Of a stretch of 64,000 nucleotides of DNA, positions 9,208 through 21,488 are shown one piece after another. Each line of letters begins with the position of its first letter. Position 1 is the stretch's first letter. Position numbers and translations under genes: made by a program. Origin of the DNA: Przewalskia tangutica. Its lineage: Eukaryota; Streptophyta; Magnoliopsida; Solanales; Solanaceae. The stretch spans positions 80,960,764 to 81,024,763 of the forward strand of contig CM056718.1 of the NCBI GenBank assembly GCA_029844215.1. Direction: 5' to 3'. The notes under the pieces are model-generated. The model searched no databases. It worked only from the letters and a program-made list of their open reading frames with translations, and had not been told where the DNA came from.

Positions 9208-12200
9208 TGTCACGACCGTTCGGGGCGTGGTCGTGCCTTACCGGGCACCCTAGTGACACAACATCAGTGTAATCGGAACATAAAACACATACATGAACAA
9301 GTGAAGTACAAAAGCGATGTCGAGGAAAACTTGCCTTTCGGCATATATAAATAACCACTTTTTACAAATGAGCAGTTTAATCCTTTTTACAAACCACGCC
9401 CCTTGCGATTACTCTGGACCTAAGAAATGATACGACAACAACGACGGGACGGGGCCGTCATACCACCACGAATGTAGCACCTACAACAACGGGGCTATAC
9501 GAATAAGCCTCGGAGAAAGCGGAGCTTCCCAAAACTGACGTGACCCTAAGAGCGAGGATCAACGGCGGTGTACCTTTACTGCGGCATGAACGCGGCCCCG
9601 AGAGTCGATCTGGCAGTGCAGAGTATGTGAAACTAAAAATAAATCGTAAATGAAATCATAGTAGTCTATACAAAGCGGGAGACATGTATGATAACAAACT
9701 CTGATTCACCATAAATAAGCGATGCGTGTCAAGTCGGGACTCACGCCTCAAGTCATCACTCAATTTTAACAATGGGTCTCACGCCCGCCCATCAATCGTG
9801 CGTGGAATACCTTCCTCACGGCGGTTTATGATATACAAGCACCAAGGAATACACATGAACACGGGTCCACGTGTCCTAATAAAGCAGATGCGGGGTAATG
9901 CGAAGGCATGGCGACTACTAACACCAGCGGTACAACAAGGTCATAAGGCGTGTCATGATATCTGTCTGGGCCGTCACATGATAAAGCGGTCACTGCGCGC
10001 GATATCAAATGTGCGCGTCTAGCCAGAACTCTCGCGACTCGCATAGGCGGTCGAGATAGGCCCGCGTGAGGTATAACCCGCGTCGAGGTAGCTACTCCCG
10101 GCGTCGTCACGGACTCGCGATCCGCGTAGCCACGAGACCGCGTGACCACAAGGGCGCACACTAACACGGAGCTCCGTGGCTCGGCATGGATCCCTGGACC
10201 CGCGTGAGGTATTCTCGAATCATGGTCCCGCACGCTGAGTCTACCGCGTCGGAGGCGACAACCTCGGAACACAAGTCGAGGTGAGTGGTACAATACCAAC
10301 ATAACGGTGATAGTCAAACAACTTTAAAGCGCGATCGAGGAAAACCCTTTACACTAACATCACAAGATACTAACACACGTAGCATCCCAACATGTTTACT
10401 TCTCAAATCAACAAGAAAGTATTTACAAGGCTATCACGAACCAATACAATAGAGTATTCACACAAGGTACTTTCTACTAACAAGTTCGTATCTAACCCCA
10501 AAGTACTTCACACATTAAATCTTTAAAAGATCATTTCTTTCACATAAGTCACCTGATACCGTAGTATAAAATAGAGTGACTATCCTTTTAAGAAAACCAA
10601 ACGCTTACCTTTGTAAAATCAAGTAACAACATTATTTTCCAAGCGTCCAAGTTTGCCTAATATCAAATGTTCACGTTTCTTATTTTAGAAAGGTTTAGTA
10701 GTTCATAGTTTTATTCATTTAAGAATATAATTCTCTTTTAAACAATCGGAGAAACATAAGCCTTATATGTGAGTAGGACATTCTTGTTTGTAACAATCTT
10801 ATTACAAATGACCATGATCTAGGAAATATCATTTTGTCTCATCTTAGCTTCTATGCGGATGGAAGTTTCTCTTGGTTTTAATAATACTTAATTATTCAAA
10901 ACATTTCCTTTTAATGTATTTGCGATGGTTTGTCGATACACATTACGATTTCGAAATCGATAAAGCATTCTTAAGCCGTTATACCTAACTTCCCATAAAG
11001 CTAGTATAACTCTTAAGTTTTCAAACACCAAGTATTACTTCTCCTTTCAAAATGATTCAAAAACTTTTGAAATACTTCAAGTTCTTTCTTATCATATAAC
11101 AAGCGGTTATAGTTCAAATCGATTACCTTTTAAAAACCACATGTATTTTCTTACTAACATAAAGTTGTTATAACCAACTTCCCATAAAGCGTTATAACCC
11201 TTTATGTTTTAAACCACTCAAACACATTTAGCACGTATGCGTCTCTGTACTACATAGTTCACACATATCATGCTAGAAGAGATAGGAAGAGGTTCACATA
11301 CCTCGCGGCGAGTATCGACTCATAGCAAAGCGCTCAAGTACTTCCAAACGTCTGCTACTCCTTAAGCCACGTAGATCGCGCCACACGTAGTACATCAACC
11401 TATAAGGCCACAAGTGACATTAACATTTAGATCTCATCGTAGAACATTCTACCGAAAATTGGCGACCTCCCCACATGGCAGCGTAAATCTCTCTCTCTAT
11501 CGAGGCGGCTACCAAGCCAACCGGGGTTATACATCTAACCTAACGGTACAATTTTACTCACGGTACTACTACACAAGTCTCTTATGTCTGATCTATGTAA
11601 TTACTGATTCGTACTCTTCTTTAAATTCGGGCTTAAGTCGCAAGACATTCAGTAAGTATTATTCGGGCTTAAGTCAAAAGACATTGCCGATAACTACGTT
11701 CGATATATATAGTATACTTCAACTATATAATCTAACAACATGTAATTTCCAATTACTGATAGGGACAAGATAATTACCTCGATAAGCCCATAATTATCCG
11801 AGTTTAATGTCGATCCTTAGCAAAGTTTAGCTCAACTCAGGCGCTCGACCGCTCTAAACCACCCTTAGAAGTTCTAACCAACTTCTACACAATACTCAAT
11901 GGACTATGGAGATTTTCCTAGGGTTTCGGTTTTGGGGTGGGAAGTATAATAGTATAAGCGGGCTTTTTGTAAAGGTATAACCTTAGAATACTACAAGGTA
12001 TTTGGCTAAGGTAATTTGGGCATTATAACAATACTTTTGAGAGTATTTCTACACCACAAAGGGGGGGTATTATACGAAAACAACTAGGCTAGGGGTACCC
12101 ATTAGCAACTCTAGGAGGGCACTACTCTCGGCTAGCACCCACAGAGGGGGTGCTCTCGGCCACAAGGGGAGGCCATGGCGAACTCAACACAAGGGAGGAG

Positions 12201-12943
12201 AGGATTTTACACTTAGAAACATTTAGGAATGGATGAAGAATTCATCAAAGGGAGAGGGTATTTATAGCACAAGCCAAGGCCAACCAATGGCCAAGATTGA
12301 GCCAAGTGCTACACAAGTGTAGGGCCAAGATATGCCCAAGTGCCCCCTAGTCCCTACTCCTTAAAACCCTCACAAAATATCTACCAAAATATCTACCACT
12401 TGGCATCCCATTTCGTCAAGTCGCCCACCTTGCCCGCTGATGAGAGGGTGCCAAGTGCGCCCTCTCGTTGGTCCAAAATGTTCGTCTCTCGGAAAAATCC
12501 ATAAAAATAAGAAAAGACATAGCGGAATTTTCCGCCCATGAAGAGTTATGTAAAGCGTTTAGTCGAAAACGACTCTAACGGGTGTTGTGCACAAATGCCA
12601 TTGGGCGAGCCACCTGGCGGGGTGACACGTGTCACCCTCTATTGGCCCAAAATAAAACATCTTCGAAAATATCCTGATGGCCAAAATCTCAAAACAAAGT
12701 GGGCCCCACAAAGCGTAAATTTCTCCGTGGGCCCACGTGACCATTCGAAAATAAAATTCCATAATTCTCTAATATTCCAGAAGTCCGAATACCGTCACGG
12801 AATCCAATTCCCATTAACGAACCTTTTCCTTCACAAAACCGGAAACTTTTAGTGGAACAATCACTCTTTCTTCTTTCCAATCTTTACGTGCCATTATTCT
12901 CGTGCGTCGTCCTCGTACATACCACGGAACTACGGGTATAACA
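9208..12943 (-). repeat. E3 3' LTR
   Basis: Runs from TGTCACGACCGTTCGGGG to TACGGGTATAACA. Reverse TATAAATA box at 12259-12266, U3 palindrome at 12620-12637, repeat module with CGCGTGAGGT and TAGCTACTCCCG at 10020-10270. It differs from its sister LTR mainly at CAG/CTG motifs (for example CAAATCGATTACC against CAAATCAGTTACC). Open frames such as 9826-10317 and 11414-11773 are non-coding. Confidence 0.9.
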
Positions 12944-12973
12944 TTCTTCCCCTAGAAACATTCGTCGAATGTT
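12944..12973 (-). other. E3 polypurine tract and hairpin
   Basis: The minus-strand PPT (complement of TTCTTCCCCT) abuts the LTR. The neighbouring inverted repeat is AACATTCG-T-CGAATGTT at 12957-12973, the loop two bases shorter than in sister elements. Confidence 0.75.
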
Positions 12974-13969
12974 CCTTCTAAGTCTCAAAACGAACACGTG
13001 CGGTATAGTCTTCACTACTATACTTACGAAACAATCACGCCACGGTGGCGAAATACCCACGTAAAATACTTACATCCAAGTCCACGAGGAAACACCTCTA
13101 ACATCACCACAAATAATACTACTTTTGTCACTTTGCACGAGATACCACTTTGTCACTCTGCGCGAGCCTTGCTCCAACGACCCAACAAATGGTGCGGCGT
13201 CGCGATCATTTGAAGGCCGTCGCTCGAATTCTTACCACATTTACGATCGCTTTAGTATCCAAAACTCAAATCACCTGTCCGGTGGTACTTTCAAGAAGAC
13301 CGACCGTCAACTCGAACTCTGGCGTCGTGCCGATTATCCGCACGATTCCTCCGAGCGCGAACTTCTTCTAGACAAGCTTCACTATCCGGTCTGTGGAACA
13401 AGCTGAACCAACTATCTCAACCACGCCAACATCGAACCAATCGACCGGCAACTTACACTTCCGCCCTGCAAGGCTTCATGGCGACATCCGAACACGAAAT
13501 GGTAGCTCAAGCGCTCCTCCACGAGGAGACAACAATCCTCACAACTACCCGCGAAATCCACGCATGGCGGCGAGGCGAATGCGGTCGAGACTCACCTGAG
13601 TTCTTAACCCTGCCTGGTAGGACTTTCAGAAACAAAAACAGCCGTAACCTGGGCTCCACTGTCTGTCATAAGGTGAAGGTAGGCACCCCGTGCAGCCTTA
13701 CAACCTTTCTGATAAATCAACACTGCCAAGTGAACGGTCCCGACCGAAGAACACGATGGGTTGCCCCCATCGGCCCGACCACCGGTCGAACGCATCCACG
13801 AACTCGTACGTTGGTTAACTAAACTTGGGCCTAACACCCTCATGACCCTACCACAAGGCGGGACCACCCCAAACTGACCCGCTACCAAACTGCGCCGGGT
13901 TGACCCGCGTAGCCTCAACCGGCAAGGCGCAAAATACCACCTCCCCGAAGGAACAATCTTACTAAACAC
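12974..13969 (-). pseudogene. Integrase remnant, E3
   Basis: In the minus frame 13969-13604 the C-terminal end reads GAYLHLMTDSGAQVTAVF. This resembles the gypsy integrase segment around the second catalytic Asp (usually SDRGxQF). Further downstream, near 13330-13270 on the minus strand, frames with EFELTVGLLEST and VFLKVP resemble the integrase C-terminal VGDRVFLKVSP motif. Stops and frameshifts are frequent, and the first Asp, the Glu and the zinc-binding N-terminus are not seen. The N-terminal half of the same frame (GRVMRVLGPSLVNQRTSSWMRST) has matches in E5, E7 and E8 that are not integrase. Confidence 0.6.
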
Positions 13970-14229
13970 GTTACGAAAACCTAGCGGTCTTCTTAGCTCA
14001 ACTACCCTCTTTCATTTCATACTACTTAGGGACTTATCCCAAACACAGCTCACGTGCACTATGCACTCCTATAAGGGTCAAACATAAACATACGTCTGCA
14101 GAGATGGCCTAACCTCTCACGTCTTAGCGTATAACGCTCTAAGGCTCACACTTGCTCTATCCTCCAAAATCTTACTCGGTTAACCCACCATGATTTCGAA
14201 TCACAACTAACACCTTGCTATCGAACATA
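13970..14229 (-). other. E3 inter-remnant spacer
   Basis: Non-coding in all frames. It is similar to the E5 interval 26040-26340 read on the other strand (GGACTTATCCCAAACACAGC and AAGACCGCTAGGTTTTCGTA blocks). No motif is recognised. Confidence 0.5.
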
Positions 14230-14706
14230 GCACTTAAGGTATACTCACCTTGAAAGTTACCAAGGACCTCTTGCTCTGGCCTCTTCTCGCCCTTAGTTAA
14301 CCCGTCGATCTCTACGTTCTCGACTGCTGCGCATAAGCCCGCATACGTGCCATGCTCAAGCCCAATCAAGAATTACTCTTGTACAACCCTTTCTTAGGTA
14401 GTCATCAAGACTCGCGGTACATCGGTATACTCTCGGTAGCCAAATCCATGGCTAATGTGAGGTTGCCTCTTTGCAATCTATATTCTCGGTTCGATGCGTG
14501 GGCGAAGGTTCACATATCATGGCGCGATGAGGCTGCCGTCGCCATGCTTAAACTCTGCTGGGGCTAGTGACGTCGCAGAAATCCCCGAATGAAGCACTAC
14601 CCTAGGTAATGATTTGGGCCTGTGCCCTCGTGACCCTCTGTACTCAACTCGCAGTTCCCTCGGCTGCCTTGCCCTCCTGGGCCCGGGTTGCCCTACGCGG
14701 AGGCAT
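14230..14706 (-). pseudogene. gag: gag remnant with deleted core, E3
   Basis: The minus-strand ATG at 14704-14706 starts MPPRRATRAQEGKAAEGTAS and then meets a stop. Later pieces read GLCAAVENVEIDGLTKGEKR and LGNFQGE (minus frame 14369-14172), equivalent to the linker ahead of the zinc knuckles in E7. The capsid core (DDPQEFI...HFLPP) and both zinc knuckles are absent, as in E5's core. E3 therefore could not make its own particle protein. Confidence 0.65.
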
Positions 14707-14816
14707 AACGGTAAGGGAAAGAAATACGTTAGAGGGTCCAACTTACAACACAGCTCTAAGGCACGATCTCAGAGTGAGAAGAATAGAAACCAATCCTAAA
14801 TATCCTATAGCCTCCT

Positions 14817-14850
14817 GATTATTGGCGTGGTGCACAACACACCGATAATC
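14817..14850 (-). ncRNA. Leader hairpin with GTGCAC loop, E3
   Basis: An imperfect inverted repeat 46 nt inside the PBS. On the minus strand GATTAT and GGTGTG pair with CACGCC (one G.U pair) and ATAATC, leaving an 8-nt loop TTGTGCAC whose last six bases are self-complementary. See the finding on a candidate dimerisation site. Confidence 0.6.
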
Positions 14851-14896
14851 AAGACTCTACTGGATACGGTCTGTAGACACTTTCCGAGGATTAACT

Positions 14897-14908
14897 GCTC
14901 TGATACCA
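14897..14908 (-). other. E3 primer-binding site
   Basis: Minus-strand TGGTATCAGAGC, matching the 3' end of plant initiator tRNA-Met, 4 nt from the 5' LTR end. It is where minus-strand DNA synthesis begins. Confidence 0.9.
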
Positions 14909-17900
14909 CTTTTGTCACGACCCGTTCCGGGGCCCGTGACTGGTGCCTTACCCCGGGCACCCTAGTGACACAACATCAGAGTAATCAGTGGAACATAAAA
15001 CACATACATGAACAAGTGAAGTACAAAACAGTAATCTGAGGAAAACTTGCCTTTCGGCATATATAAATAACCACTTTTTACAAATGAACAGTTTAATCCT
15101 TTTTACAAACCCTGCCCACAACAGTACTACAGACCTCTAAGAAATGATACGACAACAACGACGGGACAGGGCCCCGTCATACCCCTGAATGTAAGCACCT
15201 ACAACAACAGGGGACTATACCAAGATAAGCCTCCGGAGAAACGGAGCTTCCCAAAAGCTGACGTGACCACAAGAGCGAGGATCGGCGGCGGTGTACCTTT
15301 ACTGCGGCATGAGCGGCCCCGAAGGAGGTCGATCTGACAGTGCAGAGTATGTGAAACTAAAAATAAATCAGTAAATGAAATCATAGTAGTCTATACAAAG
15401 CGGGAGACATGTATGATAACAAACTACGATTCACCATAAATAGCGATCATGTCAAGTCGTGACTCACGCCTCAAGTCATCACTCAATTTTAACAATGGGT
15501 CTCACGCCCACCACATCAATCGTGCGTGGAATACCTTCCTCACCGCGATTTATGATATACAAGCACCAAGGAATACACATGAACACGTGTCCGCTGTGTC
15601 CTAATAAAGCGGTATAGGGTAAATGCGAAGGCATGGCGACTACTAACACCCAGCGATGCAACAAGGTCATAAGGCGTGTCATGATATGCTCTGTCTAGGC
15701 GTCACATGATAAAAGCCGGTCACTCGCCGCGATGTATCAAATGTGCGCGTCTAGCCACGGAACTCTCGCGACTCGCGTAGGCGGTCGAGATAGGCGCGTG
15801 AGGTATAACCCGCATCGAGGGTAGCTACTCCGGCGTCGTCACGGACTCGCGATCGCGTAGCCACAAGGACGCGTGACCACAAGGGCGCGCTAACACGGAG
15901 CTCCGTAGCTCGCATGGATCCACGGACCCGCATGAGGTATTCTCGAATCATGGTCCCGCATCGCTGAGTCTACCCGCGTCGGAGGCGACTTAACCTCCGA
16001 ACACAAGTCAAGGTGAGTGGTACAATACCAACATAACGGTGATAGTCAAACAACTTTAAAGCGCGATCGAGGAAAACCCTTTACACTAACATCACAAGAT
16101 ACTAACACACGTAGCATCCCAACATGTTTACTTCTCAAATCAACAAGAAAGTATTTACAAGGCTATCACGAACCAATACAATAGAGTATTCACACAAGGT
16201 ACTTTCTACTAACAAGTTCTTATCTAACCCCAAAGTACTTCACACATTAAATATTAAAAAGAACTGTTTCTTTCACATAAGTCACACAATACACGTAGTA
16301 TAAAATAGAGTGACTATCCTTTTAAGACAACAAAAACTCTTAACTTTGTAAAATCAAGAAACAACATTATTTTCCAAGCGTCAAGTTTGCCTAATATCAA
16401 ATGTTCACGTTTCTTATTTTAGAAAGGTTTCGTAGTTCATAGTTTTATTCATTTAAGAATATAATTCTCTTTTAAACAATCGGAGAAACATAAGCCTTAT
16501 ATGTGAGTAGGACATTCTTGTTTGTAACAATCTTATTACAGCAGCCATGATCTAGGAAATATCATTTTGTCTCATCTTAGCTTCTATGCAGATGGAAGTT
16601 TCTACTGGTTTTAATAATACTTAATTATTCAAAACATTTCCTTTTATTAACGCTATGATGGTTTGTCGATACACATTCTGATTTCCGAAATCAGTAAAGC
16701 ATTCTTAAGCCGTTATACCTAACTTCCCATAAAGCTAGTATAACTCTTAAGTTTTCAAACACCAAGTATTACTTCTCCTTTCAAAATGATTCAAAAAACT
16801 TTTGAAATACTTCAAGTTCTTTCTTATCATATAACAAGCCAGTTATAGTTCAAATCAGTTACCTTTTAAAAACCACATGTATTTTCTTACTAACATAAAG
16901 CTGTTATAACCAACTTCCCATAAAGCCGTTATAACACTTTATGTTTTAAACCACTCAAACACATTTAGCACATGTACGTCTACCGTACTACATAGTTCAC
17001 ACATATCATGCTAGAAGAGATAGGAAGAGGTTCACATACCTCGCGACGAGTATCGACTCATAGCAAAACGCTCCAAGTACTTCCAAACGTCGGCTACTCC
17101 TTAAGCCACGTAGATCGCGCCACACGTAGTACATCAACCTATAAGGCCACAAGGCGCTTATTAACATTTAGATCTCATCGTAGAACATTCTACCGAAAAT
17201 TCGGCACCTCCCACACATGGCGTAAATCTCCTCTCTATCGGTAGGCTACCAAGCCAACCAGGGGGGGTTATACATCTAACCCTAACGGGTACAATTTTAC
17301 TCCACGGTACTACTACACAAGTCTACTGTAATACAGTCCTATGTAATTACAGTTCAGTACTCTTCTTTAAATTCAGGCTTAAGTCGCAAGACATTGCCGT
17401 AAGTATTATTCAGGCTTAAGTCAAAAGACATTGCCGATAACTACGTTCAGTACTATATATAGTATACTTCAACTATATAATCTAACAACATGTAATTTCC
17501 AATTACAATAGGGGGACAAGATAATTACCTCGATAAGCCCATAATTATCCGAGTTTAATGTCGATCCTTAGCAAAGTTTAGCTCGACTCAGGCGCTCGAC
17601 CCGCTCTAAACCACCCTTAGAAGTTCTAACCAACTTCTACACAATACTCCAACGGACTATGGAGATTTTCCTAGGGTTTCGGTTTTGGGACTGACGGGAA
17701 GTATAATAGTATAACTGGGCTTTTTGTAAAGGTATAACCTTAGAATACTACAAGGTATTTGGCTAAGGTAATTTGGGCATTATAACAATACTTTTGAGAG
17801 TATTTCTACACCACAAAAAGGGGGGGTATTATCTGAAAACAACTAGGCTGGGGTACCCCACTGCTAGCAACTCTAGGAGGGCACTACTCTCGGCTAGCAC

Positions 17901-18015
17901 CCTAGAGGGGGTGCTCTCGCCACAGGGGAGGCCGGCGAACTCAACACTGAGGAGGAGAGGATTTTACACTTAGAAACATTTAGGAATGGATGAAGAATTC
18001 ATCAAAGGGAGAGGG

Positions 18016-18023
18016 TATTTATA
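18016..18023 (-). promoter_or_regulatory. TATA box of E3 5' LTR
   Basis: TATAAATA on the minus strand with a CCAAT box just upstream (CCAACCAATGGCC on the + strand at about 18038). It is expected to drive the E3 genomic RNA towards lower coordinates. Confidence 0.7.
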
Positions 18024-18374
18024 GCCAAGCCAAGGCCAACCAATGGCCAAGATTGAGCCAAGTGCTACACAAGTGTAGGGCAAGATATGCCCAAGTGCCC
18101 CTAGTCCTACTCCTTAAAACCCTCACAAAATATCTACCAAAATATCTACCACTTGACATCCCCATTTCGTCCAAGTCCGCCACCTTGCCCGCTGATGAGA
18201 GGGTGCCAAGTGCCGCCTCTCGTTGGTCCAAAATGTTACGTCTCTCGGAAAAATCCGCAAAAATAAGAAAAGACATAGCCGGAATTTTCCGCCTTCGAAG
18301 TTATGTAAAGCGTTTCGTCGAAACGACTCTAACAGGGTGTTGTGCACAAATGCCATTGGGCGAAGCCACTGGCG

Positions 18375-18392
18375 GGGTGACACGTGTCACCC
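18375..18392. promoter_or_regulatory. U3 palindrome with G-box
   Basis: GGGTGACACGTGTCACCC is a perfect 18-bp palindrome centred on CACGTG, the core bound by plant bZIP and bHLH factors. The same site is at 12620-12637 in the sister LTR. Simpler LTRs have the same arms with a different centre, such as GGGTGACA-TG-TGTCACCC at 21708-21725. Confidence 0.6.
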
Positions 18393-18711
18393 TCCTATTG
18401 GCCCAAAATAAAACATCTTAGAAAATATCCACAATGGCCAAAATCTGAAAACAAAGTGGGCCCCACAAAACGTAAATTTCTCCCGGGCCCCACGTGACCA
18501 TTTCCGAAAATAAAATTCCATAATTCTCTAATATTCCAGGAAGTCCGAATACCAAATCTGGGAATCCAATTCCCATTAACGAACCTTTTTCCTTCACAAA
18601 AACCGGAAACTTTTCCGTGGAACAATCACCTCTTTCTTCCTTTCCAATCTTTCTGTCGTATTCTCGTACGTACGTCCTCGCATACATACCCTGGAACTAC
18701 GGGGTATAACA

Positions 18712-20992
18712 GAAACGTTTTACAAAACTTGCGAAGGCAAAATTACGGCTATGTCATTTATATTTTTTACGGATTTTTCCGAGAGACGAAATATTTTGGA
18801 TCAACGAGAGGGCGACACTTGTCACCCTCTAATTGGCGGATGTGTGAGCGGTAATGAGACGATTTGGAGGGCTTGGAGTAGGTAGGATATTTGTGATATT
18901 TTGTGTGGTAGTTGGATAAGGTACACATGGAGGAATCCTCACCCTACACTTGCATAGCACTTGGCTTCATCTTGGCCATTGGTTGGCCTATAAATACTCC
19001 CCTAACTTGAAGGTTTTCTTCATCCACAAATTACTCTCTACGTCTTGAAAATCCTCCCCTCTCCCTTGTGAGCTTTTCGTCCAAGCCTCCTCTCCCCCCC
19101 CCCCCCCCCTTGAGTGAAGCTTAGCCGAAACAACCCTCTTCCCCCTCTAGCCCTAGCCGAAACACCCCCCCCCCCTTGGTAGATAGTTGTCTTCCAAATA
19201 CCCTAGCCCAATTCCCTTATTGTATTTAAGTAGAAGTTGTTGGAAACTTCTAAGGGTTCTTGGAGCTATCGGAGCGTGCAATTAGGAGCTAAACCTTGCT
19301 CAGGATCGACGTTTATACTTGGATAATTTTGGGCTTATCGAGGTAAATACTCTTGTCCTTCTATTGTAATTGGATATTACATATAAGAATAGCTAAGACT
19401 TGAGTATAAGATACTTAGAAGGGTATTAAAGAAAGAATTGAACTGTTATCACAGTAGAAGGGTATAAAAGAAGAATAATTGAATCTTTACATGGAATTTG
19501 TTTTCTGATGAACTTGAGTAGGCAGCGGGTAGGGAAGTCTTTGCCCAATTTTCCGTAGAATAGAGAACCTCTGCTTAGAATCTGTTTCTGAATAGTCTAG
19601 ACGTTGATAGACGTATTTGACTATTATAGGCTGATTCTCTGCGCGCGACATATTCGACTTGGCAGGTGGATTTCGCCGAGAAGGTATGTGATTCTTCCTA
19701 TACTCTTGAGCATGATATTTTAAGAATATATATATAGTACGGTAGACGTACGTGTGTTAACTGAACGTAGTTTTACGGCAATGTCTTTTGACTTAAGCCT
19801 GAATAATAAGAATCTTGAAGTATTTCAAAAGAATTATGAATCATTTTTAAAAGAAGAGTAATACTGGATTTTTAAACAGAAAGCTTAAGAGTTATACTAG
19901 CTTTATGGGAAGTTAGGTATAACGACTTAAGAAAGATAAAAGGAACGATTTTACTTATTTGTTGATGAAAATCTTGTATTGACTTCTGCAAATTGTAGTA
20001 AGATAGTTTGATAAGTAAACATGTTATGATACTACGTGTGTTAGTGTCTTGTGACGTTATTCTTTTTGTGCTTACGTTGTTAAACGTTAAGACTGTTGTA
20101 CTGTTATTATATCACATACCCCCTTGACTTGTTATACCGAAGGCTTGCCACCTTTGATGCGGTTCTATACGGCCTATGCGGTCTGTGTGACTATGCGGAG
20201 CTGCGGGAGTTCCAGGATTGATCATTCCGGGTGTTTTAGCCGTCGCGGGGATGCCCTATGCGGTGCATGTGACTATGCGGTCTATTGAGACTATGCGGAC
20301 TGCGGAGTCGAGGAGTGCGGGTAAGCTACCCCGTCGAGAATACCTCATGCGGGTGCATGTGTGACCTATGCGGACTGCGAAGTCGAGATTAGGCACGCAT
20401 AATAATACTATGGGCGATTGGCCTTGCCCGATCATTCGCGGCCTAGAAAAGACACATTACGATTTACTATTATTGTTCTTGTTTGTGATATGGCACTATG
20501 TGCAATTGAAGCGATTGTATTTGCAAATGGTTTTAAATACTTTGATTTCATTTAAGTACTTTCTGATTTCACATACTTGGTACTGTTGTCTTGACCTCCT
20601 TGAAGTGCGTTAAATGCCACGGTAAGGGCAAGCAGTGCTAGATCCACATCCTTAGGATCTTTTGCTTTGGTGTCGGGAGCTCCATCTTCTCCCGAGGCTC
20701 GACTTTTGGGTATGATCTCCTGTTGTTGTATATAGTTTTGTACATTCGGTATGGCGGGGCCCTATCCGCCATAGTTGTTTATCTTCTTAGAAGTCGTAGT
20801 CTATTATGCAGTTGGGATGTAATCGCAAAACTATGTTTATATATATATGCTTGAAAGGTGACATTTTCTCACATAAAAGCGTGTCTCATTTTACAAGCTG
20901 TTTCATGTATTGTTTTATATTCCTGATTACTCGATGTTTGACTACTTGGGTGCGAGTAAGTCACGATCCTGATCCCGGAGCAGTTCGTGACA
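18712..20992 (+). repeat. E2 5' LTR, remainder
   Basis: Continues the LTR begun at 9095. U3 palindrome arms are at 18808-18829 (GAGGGCGACA/TGTCACCCTC) and TATAAATA at 18989-18996. A run of about 18 C lies near 19087-19108, and the CTATGCGG repeat module is at 20160-20400. The end GCAGTTCGTGACA is at 20992. It is shorter (about 2.4 kb in total) and more diverged than the A-type LTRs. Confidence 0.85.
18989..18996 (+). promoter_or_regulatory. TATA box of E2 LTR
   Basis: CCATTGGTTGGCC followed by TATAAATACTCC. The inverted CCAAT is about 12 bp upstream, and TTCTTCATCCACAAAT, similar to all other LTR start regions, lies downstream. Confidence 0.7.
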
Positions 20993-21236
20993 AAAGTGGT
21001 ATCGAGCGATTAATCCTCGGAAAGTGTCTACAGATCGTATCTAGTAGAGTCTTGATTATCGGTGTGTTGTGCACCACACCAATAATCGTGAGGCTATAGG
21101 ATATTTAGGATTGGTTTCCATTCTTCTCACTCGAGATCGTGCCTTAGAGGCGTGTTATAAGTTGGACCCCTCTAACGTATTCCTTTTATGCTTGATTATG
21201 CCTCACGTAAGGCAACCCCGAGAAGGGCAAAGCGAG
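20993..21236 (+). pseudogene. gag: E2 leader, PBS and first codons of gag
   Basis: PBS read as TGGTATCGAGC at 20997-21007, which is the tRNA-Met site with CAG read as CG. The leader hairpin with the GTGCAC loop is at 21054-21087. An ATG at 21198-21200 starts MPHVRQPREGQSE, the gag N-terminus, which is cut after 13 codons by E4's LTR at 21237. The target duplication would be GCGAG (21232-21236), but the right copy lies outside the window. Confidence 0.75.
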
Positions 21237-21488
21237 TGTCACAACCGAACCGGGCGTGTTGATTCCTTACCCCGGGCACCCAAGTAGCCATACATCAGAG
21301 TAATCAACGGAATATAAAATAATACATGAATAAAGTGAAGTGAAAAACAGTTATCTGAGAAAAACTTGCCTTGCGGCATATATAAATATCAACTAGAACA
21401 GTTACATCCTTTTTTTACAATTCTGCCCACAACAGTCCTACAGACCTCTAAGAGTGACATGACAACAATGGCGGGACAGGGCCCCGCC
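21237..21488 (-). repeat. E4 LTR, segment 1
   Basis: Minus LTR starting TGTCACAACCGAACCGGGCG, ending in the GGCGGGACAGGGCCCCGCC hairpin where E5 is inserted. It continues at 31162-31390 and 58620-58965. Confidence 0.85.
21484..21488. repeat. Target-site duplication of E5 (CCGCC/CCGTC)
   Basis: CCGCC at 21484-21488 and CCGTC at 31162-31166. The single C/T difference is what deamination of a methylated cytosine would leave. Confidence 0.75.

Larger units (their letters stand above)
9208..18711 (-). mobile_element. E3, complete non-autonomous LTR element
   Basis: Minus-oriented element with two LTRs (9208-12943 and 14913-18711) around a 1969-bp interior. The interior holds, in element sense, PBS, leader hairpin, a gag remnant, an integrase remnant, a hairpin and a PPT. 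LTRs are longer than in the other elements (3.74-3.80 kb) because U3 has an extra block with the palindrome GGGTGACACGTGTCACCC. The flanks differ (TGGCT on the left, GAAAC on the right), so no duplication is visible, although host E2 continues correctly across the site. Either the duplication eroded or the element is recombinant. Confidence 0.85.
14913..18711 (-). repeat. E3 5' LTR
   Basis: Runs from TGTCACGACCCGTTCCGGGG to CTGGAACTACGGGGTATAACA. It contains the family hairpins, the GCGTGAGGT/TAGCTACTCC repeat module (15770-15990), a reverse TATA box at 18016-18023 and an extra U3 block with the 18-bp palindrome at 18375-18392. No gene. Confidence 0.92.

Noticed and set aside
19087..19108. 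Long C homopolymer as a functional element
   Set aside because: C runs of variable length recur at the same LTR position in many copies (for example 28030, 22627, 34137). This looks like slippage or sequencing noise.
18712..21236. Host protein-coding gene in the inter-element sequence
   Set aside because: Every stretch I examined could be assigned to an LTR or element interior. No exon-like frame with a recognisable domain was left over.
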